Shown piece after piece: positions 57,182 through 64,000 of a stretch of 64,000 nt of DNA. The notes below the pieces were generated by a model that saw only the letters and a list, made by a program, of their open reading frames with translations, did not search any database and had not been told where the DNA came from. Source of the stretch: an uncultured Halomonas sp. (GTDB lineage Bacteria; Pseudomonadota; Gammaproteobacteria; Pseudomonadales; Halomonadaceae); assembly GCF_947500835.1 (NCBI RefSeq), contig NZ_CANMTQ010000004.1:186001-250000 (forward strand), in the 5' to 3' direction. A program made the translations under genes and the position numbers. Every line of letters begins with the position of its first letter. The first letter of the stretch is position 1.

Positions 57182-60100
57182 AGATTCTCGCCCTGCGCCT
57201 GGCCAACCTGGCCTCGATTCCCGGCCCCGTCGAACTCGACTTTACCGAAGCCCCGCTGCGCGACGCCGGCCTGTTCGCCATCACCGGCCCCACCGGCGCC
57301 GGCAAGAGCACCCTGCTCGACGCCCTGTGCCTGGCGCTCTACGGCAGCACCCCACGGCTGCGCCATGCCCCGGTACGCGATTCCCAGCTTCCCGATGTGG
57401 GTCAAGAAAAGCTGACCACCGCCGACCCCCGCACCCTGCTGCGTCGGGGCACGGCCAGGGGCTATGCCGAGGTCGACTTTCTCGGCCGCGACGGGCGCCG
57501 CTACCGTGCCTGTTGGCTCGTGCGCCGCGCCCGTCACAAGGCCGAGGGCAAGCTGCAGGCGGTGGAGCAGTCACTGCGTGATCTGGAGGACGAGCGCCTG
57601 CTGACCACCCAGAAAAAAGAGTTCGATCGCTTGCTGGTCGAGCGATTGGGCCTCTCCTTCGATCAGTTCACCCGGGCGGTGCTGCTGGCCCAGAGCGAGT
57701 TCGCCGCCTTTCTCAAGGCCGACGACAACGAGCGCAGCGAGCTGCTGGAGAAGCTCACCGACACCGCCGAGTACTCCGAGATTTCCAAGGCCGCCTACCG
57801 CCGCGCCAGCGAGGCGAAGAAACGCATTGATGCCTTGGAAGCCCGGCTCGCCGACGACCTGCCCGCCGAGCCCGAGGCCCGCGCCGAACTGGAACGCAGC
57901 GCCGAGACCGCCCAGCGTGAGCTGGACGCCATCCAGCAGGACGCCAAGCACCTGGAAGCCCGCCAGCAGTGGCACGCCACGGATGAAACGCTTCGCCGGG
58001 CCCACGTTGACGGGCGCCAGCAACAACAGGATGCCGAGGATCACTGGCATCGACTGGCGGATGTCCGGGCCGACCGCGAGTGGCGACGCCTGCTCGCCCC
58101 TCAGCGCCATCGCCTGAGGCGCCAGACCGAGCTGCCCGGTGAGATCACGCGCCTCGAAACCACCCACGGCAACACGCTCAAGGCGCAGGAAGATGCCACC
58201 GCCACGCAACAGGCCGCCACCGGGCAGCGGGATCAGGTCGAGCAGGCACTGCGCGAAGCCAGCCAGGCACGCCAAGACGCCGAGCCGGAACTGCGCAAGG
58301 CTCGGGAAGAGGCCCAGCGGCTGGCTACCCTGGCGCACCGGCTAGCGGATCTCGAGACAAACCATCAGCAACGCCAGCACCAGGCCGGCCAACTCGCCGA
58401 ACAGCGTCGGCAGGCTGAGGACAAGCAGCGCGAACTCGAGCGCCGGCGCGCTGAGTGGCGCACCACCCTGCAACAGCTCCTGGGCGATCACGACCGGCCG
58501 GAGAGCGCCCGCCAGGCTGCCCAGCAGGATCACGACCGAGCTGCGAGGCGTCATCTGGCGCTGGGTGAGCTGGAAAGCCGCTGGCAGGAAGCCTGGCGTG
58601 CCGACCAGGCCCACCAGACGCTGGCCCGCCGTCTGGACGAGGACGAGCAGCGCAAGGAGGCACTTGTCGAACAGGGCAAGACCGCCCGGCAGCAACTGGA
58701 CGATCGAGAGCGCCACTACCGCACGGTGCGGGATGTCATCGAACGCAGCCGCGCCGTGCGCAGCGAAAGCGTGGTGAGGCTGCGTGAGAGTCTCGAGGAG
58801 GACGAGCCCTGCCCTGTGTGCGGCGGCCTAGACCACCCCTGGCGCCACCAACCACCCGAGACGCCTGAAGCCGCCCAGCTCGAAGCCCAGCAGATTGAGG
58901 AGGATCGCCAGCTCGACGAGGCTCGCCAGGAACGCGACCAGGCCCAGCAGGCGCGTGACGACCTCATCGGGCAATACCGCGCCCTCGAGGCCGCGCTGGC
59001 CCAGCATCGCCAAGACCTGCAGCACACCGAGCAGCGCCTGGCCGGCGCTCGCCAGGCCCTCGCCGACCATCCGCTGCATGGCGAACTGAATGCCGTCGAC
59101 GCCGCCGAGCGCGACGCCTGGCTGGCACGCCAACACCAGGAAAGCGCCGCTGCCCGACAGCATAACGAACGGGCCTTGCAGGCACTGGCCCGCGCCGAGA
59201 CCGAGCTGGCCCCGCTCGAGGAAGCGTTGCGCCAAAGCGAGCTGGAACTTGCCCAGTTGGAGACCCAGCGTGTCAACGTCGAGCAGGAGCTGGCGACCCT
59301 GGCCGAGGCGCTGCCGCCCCTGCGTCGGGATCGCGACGAGGCCCATCATCGGCTTACAGGCCTGCTCGGCGAACACCCCACCCCGGACGCCTGGCAACAG
59401 CAACTCGATGCCCATCAAGAATCCGCCCGCCAGGCGCGGGACAGCGCCCTGGAGCGGCTTCACGCGGCCAACCGCAAGCGTGAACAGCTCACCCAGCAGG
59501 CGAGCCATGAAGCGGAGCAGATCGCCCGACTCCAACAGGAGCGCGATACCCTGGACCGGGAACTGGCCGAATCGCGGCAGGCCCATCCGGCGCTGGACAC
59601 CGCCACCCTGCAAAGGCTACTGGCCCAGTCGGAAGACGAGGCCAGCCGCCAGGAGCAGCAGCTGCTTGAGGCCGAGGAGGCACGCCAGCGCAGCGCGGCC
59701 AGCCTGGCCGAACGCCGCCAGGCGTTGATCACCCATCGCCGGAGCCAGAACCTGGCCACGGGTGAAGAAGGAAGAGAAGGTGATGAGAACGATGAAGCGC
59801 TGTTGGCGGACGACGTGGAAGCCGAGATACAGCGCCGCCAGGAAGCGCTGGCCGGTGAGCGAGACGCCCTCGCCCCGCGGCTGGAGGCTGCCCAGCAGAC
59901 TCGGGATGACGCCGTTCACGCCCTGCGCGACGACGACCGCCGCCGGGACCGTCAGCGCCAGGGGCAGGCCGAACGGGAGACCGCCAGAGCCGAACAGCGC
60001 CGCTGGGGCCAGATCAGCGAGCTGATCGGCGCCGCCGATGGCAAGACCTTCCGGCGCATCGCCCAGGCCTGGAACCTGGAGCGCCTGCTGGAGGAAGCCA

Positions 60101-60501
60101 ACGCCCACCTCACCGGGCTGACCCGTCGTTATCGTCTTGAGCGCGGCGGCAGCGAACTCGGCCTGCTGGTGATGGACCGGGACATGGGCGACGAACGCCG
60201 CTCCGTGCATTCGCTTTCCGGCGGCGAGACCTTCCTGGTCTCACTGGCCTTGGCCCTGGGGCTCGCCTCCATGGCATCCGGCCAACTCGCCATCGAATCG
60301 CTATTCATCGACGAAGGCTTCGGCAGCCTCGACCCGCAATCCCTGGCGCTTGCCATGGAGGCGCTGGATGGCCTGCAGGCCCAGGGCCGCCGCGTCGGGG
60401 TGATCTCCCACGTGCAGGAGATGCACGAGCGGATACCGGTGCAGATCCAGGTGGAGCCAATGGGGAATGGGACCAGTCGGGCGAGGTTGGTGAGTGGTTA
60501 A
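57178..60501 (+). CDS. sbcC: SMC-like ATPase subunit SbcC
   Basis: Rad50-type ATPase of 1107 residues that drives the SbcD nuclease. Walker A is FAITGPTGAGKSTLLDALC (near residue 37-45); two very long Gln/Arg/Glu-rich coiled coils surround the zinc hook CPVCGG at about residue 544; the ABC signature is SLSGGETFLVSLALALGLAS (~1010), and Walker B is ESLFIDEGFGSLDPQSL (~1040). The coiled coils are complete, with no frameshift. Slightly longer than E. coli SbcC (1048). Last clear housekeeping gene before the A+T-rich end. Confidence 0.95.
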   Translation: MKILALRLANLASIPGPVELDFTEAPLRDAGLFAITGPTGAGKSTLLDALCLALYGSTPRLRHAPVRDSQLPDVGQEKLTTADPRTLLRRGTARGYAEVDFLGRDGRRYRACWLVRRARHKAEGKLQAVEQSLRDLEDERLLTTQKKEFDRLLVERLGLSFDQFTRAVLLAQSEFAAFLKADDNERSELLEKLTDTAEYSEISKAAYRRASEAKKRIDALEARLADDLPAEPEARAELERSAETAQRELDAIQQDAKHLEARQQWHATDETLRRAHVDGRQQQQDAEDHWHRLADVRADREWRRLLAPQRHRLRRQTELPGEITRLETTHGNTLKAQEDATATQQAATGQRDQVEQALREASQARQDAEPELRKAREEAQRLATLAHRLADLETNHQQRQHQAGQLAEQRRQAEDKQRELERRRAEWRTTLQQLLGDHDRPESARQAAQQDHDRAARRHLALGELESRWQEAWRADQAHQTLARRLDEDEQRKEALVEQGKTARQQLDDRERHYRTVRDVIERSRAVRSESVVRLRESLEEDEPCPVCGGLDHPWRHQPPETPEAAQLEAQQIEEDRQLDEARQERDQAQQARDDLIGQYRALEAALAQHRQDLQHTEQRLAGARQALADHPLHGELNAVDAAERDAWLARQHQESAAARQHNERALQALARAETELAPLEEALRQSELELAQLETQRVNVEQELATLAEALPPLRRDRDEAHHRLTGLLGEHPTPDAWQQQLDAHQESARQARDSALERLHAANRKREQLTQQASHEAEQIARLQQERDTLDRELAESRQAHPALDTATLQRLLAQSEDEASRQEQQLLEAEEARQRSAASLAERRQALITHRRSQNLATGEEGREGDENDEALLADDVEAEIQRRQEALAGERDALAPRLEAAQQTRDDAVHALRDDDRRRDRQRQGQAERETARAEQRRWGQISELIGAADGKTFRRIAQAWNLERLLEEANAHLTGLTRRYRLERGGSELGLLVMDRDMGDERRSVHSLSGGETFLVSLALALGLASMASGQLAIESLFIDEGFGSLDPQSLALAMEALDGLQAQGRRVGVISHVQEMHERIPVQIQVEPMGNGTSRARLVSG

Positions 60502-60679
60502 TGGTTAATGGTTTGGAGGGATAAATCGCCACGTTGGAACCGACCAGGGCGGTTGGTTTCAATTAAGGGGAACCTGCCAATAACTTGAGGGAGCCGCTTT
60601 TGATCGGAAGCGGACGCCTACATTACAATTAGCATTTTAAAAACTAAAAATCACACTACAAATTTTTGCTAAGTATTTC

Positions 60680-61315
60680 TTAAATTTTTTTTAGATGATC
60701 ATTCCTTTCATGCTCTGGCTTGCCCCCTAATCTATTTGTATTCTCGTACTCAGACATATCAAAACTAAACCTGTACTCATATTTACTCCCATAGATATCC
60801 TTAAAAGCCACGCGGATATTAATACAAGCCTCGAAAAATCCTTCTCCTAGCTGGCTAGATAAAAAATCATGGCTTTCAATAACTTGACTAACCCCTAAGT
60901 TACGCATACCTTTCTTTATAAAGCCATGCCCTGATATATATTCTATTATTTTCTCTTCTACACGAGGGCAGCCTCCTTCACCTGAAACCTCAAAAGTAAC
61001 ATCAAATGCAATACCCCTCCCTAAGTTTTTAATTGCAATCATGCGATCATTGATAACACGTCCCTCAACCAACTCAACAACCACTAAAGGTCTAACGCTA
61101 TTTATTTTATCTTGCTGTATCTGTGAATATTGCTGACTTCTCATTCTCCAAGTTTCTGTTTCCAGGACTAAAGTCAGAACCGCTATTGCCACAGTGGCTG
61201 AAGCACTTATTATGGCGCTATATCCTATTAAATCTTCTGCTTCTCTCTTTTGCGAAAGCACGAGAAATGATATAATAACTACACCTAAAGCGATGATCAT
61301 CACATAAAAAAACAA
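60680..61315 (-). CDS. two-helix membrane protein, unknown function, A+T-rich
   Basis: 211-residue protein with two N-terminal membrane helices (MIIALGVVIISFLVLS and AIISASATVAIAVLTLVLE), a short coiled segment (RMRSQQYSQIQQDKINS) and a ~140-residue soluble domain with a beta-sandwich look (RPLVVVELVEGRVINDRMIAIKNLGRGIAFDVTFEV). The INNxGxGxAxDV type pattern is common in uncharacterised accessory membrane proteins. The gene is far richer in A+T than sbcC next to it, a sign of transfer. Family not recognised. Confidence 0.6.
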   Translation of the reverse strand: MFFYVMIIALGVVIISFLVLSQKREAEDLIGYSAIISASATVAIAVLTLVLETETWRMRSQQYSQIQQDKINSVRPLVVVELVEGRVINDRMIAIKNLGRGIAFDVTFEVSGEGGCPRVEEKIIEYISGHGFIKKGMRNLGVSQVIESHDFLSSQLGEGFFEACINIRVAFKDIYGSKYEYRFSFDMSEYENTNRLGGKPEHERNDHLKKI

Positions 61316-61499
61316 TTCTCAAAACGGAAAGCAATTTTCTAATCACTTTATCTCCTTTAAACTAAAAAATTAATAATATTTATAACGATATAATTAGTTA
61401 GCATAAAAAATGCATCTAAAAATTAAAATCGTACTTTCTGCATTTCCTGACAACGCCGCCTTTGATCGATTGCAAAAATTATAAATACCCCTTCATCAT

Positions 61500-62399
61500 T
61501 TACTCTCTTTGCTTGAAAACTAGATACTGATGATCGCGCTTCTGACAGGAAGCGATATAAGCCGAACCATCTTTAGTGATTCTCACTCTTTTCCAGCCAC
61601 AAGCCATACAGGGTTGCTTCATAGAGGTGTTAGTGCCGCAGCTTTTACATTTCACGTAGTAGCCATACTGTCCGTACATTCCTACAAGCTGCTCTGTTTC
61701 TCCGCATTGGTTGCAGGTAATAAAATGCTCGTTTGAAGCAGCATCTAATGGCGTTTTTTCTATGGTTGCGACGGTAGAGCTACGTTCAAATGCTGCCACT
61801 GACACGTCTGGAATCACTGTATAACTTTGAAGCGCCGGCTCTGCGATCTTGCTGTTCTCACCAGAAGAGGCGATGGAATCCAATAGAGATCTTTCATGAC
61901 GCAGCTGCTCGGCATGATCAAGCAAGAAGCGCCCTATATTCTTCAGTTCTCGCATCGAAAAATTAGCCTTGGCCTTGAAAATCGCACCAGCCGTTCCACC
62001 TATGGTCTCTCGAGCTTTCTCAGCCAGAAATTCTGTTTTTACGATCTTGCTAGCCACATCTTTTGGCATCTTGTCGCGGTGCAGAATGACGGTACTTGTG
62101 ACGGCGCAGAGAACGTTCCATTCTCGATGTACGACCTGCGTCTGTATGCCCAGCAACTTGCCCAGGAACCTTTCGACATTAGCGCCAAGCAATGAACGCA
62201 GCAGTTTTTGCTGCAACTCGGCCTGCCGTATAGGAGAAGGCATCCCTATCCAGTTCCCCCTGTAGCTGCGCGACCACTCCCCTTCCGCATTGACCTTGGC
62301 CTCGCCGACGATGCTCTTCGACTCGATGAGGATGAAGCCGAACGGATGAATCACCAGATGATCGATCTGCGCTCGCTCACCCTGATGCTCGATGAGCAA
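61500..62399 (-). CDS. NERD domain protein with zinc-ribbon-like C-terminus, likely 5'-frameshifted
   Basis: Residues from the start to ~110 match the nuclease-related domain: QGERAQIDHLVIHPFGFILIESKSI, then GEW and a helical part. The C-terminal third has paired Cys (FITCNQCGETEQL, YVKCKSCGTNTS, QPCMACGWKRVRI), i.e. zinc-ribbon-like fingers. The N-terminus as called (TTG at 62399) lacks the first NERD strand and helix. These are visible upstream: EQDVAFHLRREFGEHSKIHI lies in the same frame behind a TAG, and a plausible start MPTLVAMTDAFTGTS lies in another frame from ATG 62515. One missing base near 62450-62460 would join them. Role: probable nuclease-like protein, possibly inactive. Confidence 0.7.
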   Translation of the reverse strand: MLIEHQGERAQIDHLVIHPFGFILIESKSIVGEAKVNAEGEWSRSYRGNWIGMPSPIRQAELQQKLLRSLLGANVERFLGKLLGIQTQVVHREWNVLCAVTSTVILHRDKMPKDVASKIVKTEFLAEKARETIGGTAGAIFKAKANFSMRELKNIGRFLLDHAEQLRHERSLLDSIASSGENSKIAEPALQSYTVIPDVSVAAFERSSTVATIEKTPLDAASNEHFITCNQCGETEQLVGMYGQYGYYVKCKSCGTNTSMKQPCMACGWKRVRITKDGSAYIASCQKRDHQYLVFKQRE

Positions 62400-62515
62400 A
62401 TCATTGATAATATGGATTTTGCTATGTTCGCCAAACTCTCGGCGAAGATGGAAAGCGACGTCTTGTTCCTACTTGTGCCCGTAAAAGCATCGGTCATCGC
62501 TACCAGTGTAGGCAT
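62400..62515 (-). pseudogene. 5' portion of the NERD gene, out of frame
   Basis: From ATG 62515 the minus strand encodes MPTLVAMTDAFTGTSRNK, which leaves the NERD frame; the matching frame resumes as EQDVAFHLRREFGE further down. NERD proteins start in this way, so a single-base loss is likely. It could be a real mutation or an assembly error. Confidence 0.5.
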
Positions 62516-62876
62516 CTTTTTCTTTTAATATCATTCTTCTCAGTCCTTGCATCCAAGCGTCGGTCAACTCAACGACCAGACACACGCTTACTATGTCAGC
62601 TTCCACTCATGCGTCGAGTCACTCAATCAATTGGCACGATAGGAAGTGGCCCTACAACAATTATCGATCCTCGACTTGAGACGTCTGAAACTTCTTCGCG
62701 CCCAACGTAAACTTCCATGATCGAGGAATCGGGGACATCGGCTTATTCCGAGATGGCGTCGAAAATACCGTCTTATCGAGACATCTAGGGATTTCAACTT
62801 GGATGAGCTGCTGGGTAGGAGTGTCCGCTATAGCGTTCACGTAGAAGAGTGCTACTTCGTTAAAATAGCGCCACGC

Positions 62877-62910
62877 CTTATTTTTAATTTGTTGCTGAAA
62901 TTAAAATAAG
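62877..62910. terminator. A+T-rich hairpin
   Basis: CTTATTTTTAATTT pairs with AAATTAAAATAAG (one bulged base) around GTTGCTG. It could be a weak terminator for the nucleotidyltransferase transcript on the minus strand or a remnant of a mobile element. Confidence 0.35.
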
Positions 62911-62921
62911 CAACGACCGGC

Positions 62922-62944
62922 ATATGTCGATGCCATCGACATAT
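62922..62944. promoter_or_regulatory. palindrome with 11-bp arms
   Basis: ATATGTCGATG, one central C, then CATCGACATAT, without a mismatch. It lies between the nucleotidyltransferase stop and the NERD gene, both minus strand. Such symmetry suits a dimeric repressor; the regulator is unknown. Confidence 0.5.
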
Positions 62945-63015
62945 CTATAAAACGTGTCGAAAATTGGTGTTTCGTAAGCATGTCGGCGATTTGGCATACT
63001 CCAGCCCACCTTACG

Positions 63016-63345
63016 TCAACTGGATAATACCCCAGATGGTATCGTCATTGAGCTAGAGACATGCACGACCTCGCGCTCGATGAAGGGCCTTAGCTCAGAG
63101 CGTATCGCCTTGCCGGTGACCAGATCCACAGGGCGCTGCAACAGATCCTCCAGATAGAACTGCAGCTCGAAGTAGCGATCCGCCGTGGCCGGACCGTCGA
63201 AGCTCACCAGTATATCGATATCACTGCCTTTCTCGGTCTCATCACGTGCCATAGAACCAAAAAGCGCCATTTCCTTGACATCGAATTGACGTACTACGGC
63301 AGGAAGGTGCTGCTGCAGCAAGGACATGATCCCAGATCTGTTCAT
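63016..63345 (-). CDS. MNT-type minimal nucleotidyltransferase
   Basis: 109-residue protein of the minimal nucleotidyltransferase family. The active site is intact: MALFGSMARDETEKGSDIDILVSF (GSxxR with DxD). Related MntA antitoxins adenylylate or AMPylate a HEPN RNase partner. No intact HEPN gene follows on this strand; the next 500 bases are decayed. The last ~15 residues (SSSMTIPSGVLSS) look unlike the family and may result from 3' truncation. ATG 63345 has AGAGGT 8 bases upstream. It lies about 100 bases after higA. Confidence 0.8.
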   Translation of the reverse strand: MNRSGIMSLLQQHLPAVVRQFDVKEMALFGSMARDETEKGSDIDILVSFDGPATADRYFELQFYLEDLLQRPVDLVTGKAIRSELRPFIEREVVHVSSSMTIPSGVLSS

Positions 63346-63441
63346 CACTCTTACCTCTACCCTTCTCGAGTATCTTGACTGAAAATGCCGATATAGAAAC
63401 CCTCGGGCGCCTGGATGACGTCGAACCAACGCTCAACCCAC

Positions 63442-63735
63442 CTAAGCCGCTTCAAAGTCCAATGGATGAACGTCATCCAGATTAACCGTTTTACGGGCTA
63501 TCCAGAGATCATACGTGTCCTGCATCGCAAGCCAGCTCTCCGGCGAGCGCCCGAGTACCTTTGCTAGCCGCAGAGACATTTCAGGACTTATGCCGCTATT
63601 TCCTTTGAGCAGCCGAGACAGGGTAGATGGCGAAACCCCCAGACTCGTAGCGAGTTGACGCGAACTGATGCCGAAAGGCTTTAAATAAACGTCTTTAATG
63701 AACTCACCGGGATGAGGTGGATTATGCATCTTCAT
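63442..63735 (-). CDS. higA: HigA family addiction-module antitoxin
   Basis: 97-residue XRE-type antitoxin. The family start NPPHPGEFIKDVYLKPFGIS is followed by the helix-turn-helix QLATSLGVSPSTLSRLLKGNSGISPEMSLRLAKVLG and SPESWLAMQDTYDLWIA. It should neutralise HigB and repress its own operon. Its ATG overlaps the higB stop (TAATG), the standard toxin-first order. Confidence 0.92.
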   Translation of the reverse strand: MKMHNPPHPGEFIKDVYLKPFGISSRQLATSLGVSPSTLSRLLKGNSGISPEMSLRLAKVLGRSPESWLAMQDTYDLWIARKTVNLDDVHPLDFEAA

Positions 63736-64000
63736 TAGTGGTAATCCTCATAATCAAGCACATAGGCATTTCCATCCCGAAACTCGAACGTCATACGCCC
63801 ATTACCGTTAATCCAAATTGACCAACGCTCTTTGTCTTTTCCTTTCAGGGAATGGAGACGAAAGCCGGGAATATCCATGTCATCCATTGACATGGCAGTA
63901 TCGAGAGCCGCGAGTTGCATACGTAATTTCTTGGCATGGTCAGCCCGTATTCCCGCCGTACTGCCGGTCGAGTAGAACCGTTTCAATCCCTTGTGTCGGG
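63735..64000 (-). CDS. higB: HigB family toxin (RelE superfamily), 5' end outside window
   Basis: mRNA interferase of the HigB/RelE fold. 88 residues are visible; the frame is open through the right edge, and the residues before the internal TTG (RHKGLKRFYSTGSTAGI) match the family, whose members start a few residues earlier. So the true ATG is outside. The rest, DMDIPGFRLHSLKGKDKERWSIWINGNGRMTFEFRDGNAYVLDYEDYH, is full-length and typical. Translationally coupled to higA. Confidence 0.9.
   Translation of the reverse strand, partial: RHKGLKRFYSTGSTAGIRADHAKKLRMQLAALDTAMSMDDMDIPGFRLHSLKGKDKERWSIWINGNGRMTFEFRDGNAYVLDYEDYH

Larger units (their letters stand above)
62516..63015. other. 500-base region with decayed coding sequence and palindromes
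   Basis: No intact gene. On the minus strand, 62623-62718 encodes a peptide-like stretch beginning MEVYVGREEVSDVSSRGSII and ending PIVPID, and a second frame upstream is open (VALFYVNAIADTPTQQLIQV), suggesting a gene broken by indels. It also holds an A+T-rich imperfect hairpin (62877-62910) and a perfect 11-bp-arm palindrome (62922-62944). Confidence 0.45.

Noticed and set aside
62943..63000. short minus-strand frame starting MPNRRHAYETPIF
   Set aside because: Only 36 codons, no ribosome-binding site and it runs through both palindromes.

Overview
The window looks like chromosomal DNA of a moderately halophilic gammaproteobacterium, most likely a member of the Halomonadaceae. The proteins resemble Pseudomonas/Halomonas orthologues and several are very acidic (for example the SucB linkers). 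There are two phasin genes, which suggests polyhydroxyalkanoate storage, and the TCA operon order is typical of gammaproteobacteria. Most of the window is G+C-rich and densely packed. A+T-rich patches at about 14.94-15.31 kb, 31.3-31.55 kb, 35.5-35.75 kb and 60.6-62.9 kb look like regulatory DNA or acquired DNA.

Layout. 0-15 kb: a DUF1266 protein cut by the left edge, gabT, stress and membrane proteins, an SSS symporter with an MFS carrier, the ycjX-ycjF pair, a universal stress protein, an AI-2E permease, a Rossmann protein and rnb (RNase II). 15.3-17.4 kb: a beta-helix/RTX/carbohydrate-binding-like protein of exported type, followed by a coding remnant. 17.5-29.1 kb: the complete minus-strand block sdhCDAB-sucAB-lpd-sucCD, with gltA divergent at 29.8 kb. 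31.6-38.6 kb: tRNA-Glu and tRNA-Ala, gltX, an SDR, a LexA-like regulator, dusA, an aspartoacylase-family protein and YceI.

38.6-46.7 kb is the most interesting region. A compact set combines pterin/riboflavin-type enzymes (a PTPS homologue without its catalytic residues, a GTP cyclohydrolase II with a degenerate DHBP-synthase-like N-terminus, a stand-alone RibD-type reductase and a creatininase-family amidohydrolase) with a dehydrogenase, a GT4 glycosyltransferase, a methyltransferase, a flippase-like membrane protein and a CDP-alcohol phosphatidyltransferase. It reads as a biosynthetic cluster for an unassigned GTP-derived, decorated and possibly membrane-linked compound. I recognise no described system with this composition.

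47-60.5 kb: a K+/H+ antiporter, an amidoligase with a class-I glutamine amidotransferase, a MITE-like hairpin element, OsmC, DUF1415, an aldo/keto reductase, two phasins (one with LEA-like 11-residue repeats), endonuclease V, DUF1499 and sbcDC. 60.6-64 kb: an A+T-rich accessory end with a membrane protein, a probably frameshifted NERD protein, decayed coding DNA, an MNT-type nucleotidyltransferase and a higBA toxin-antitoxin pair whose toxin is cut by the right edge.
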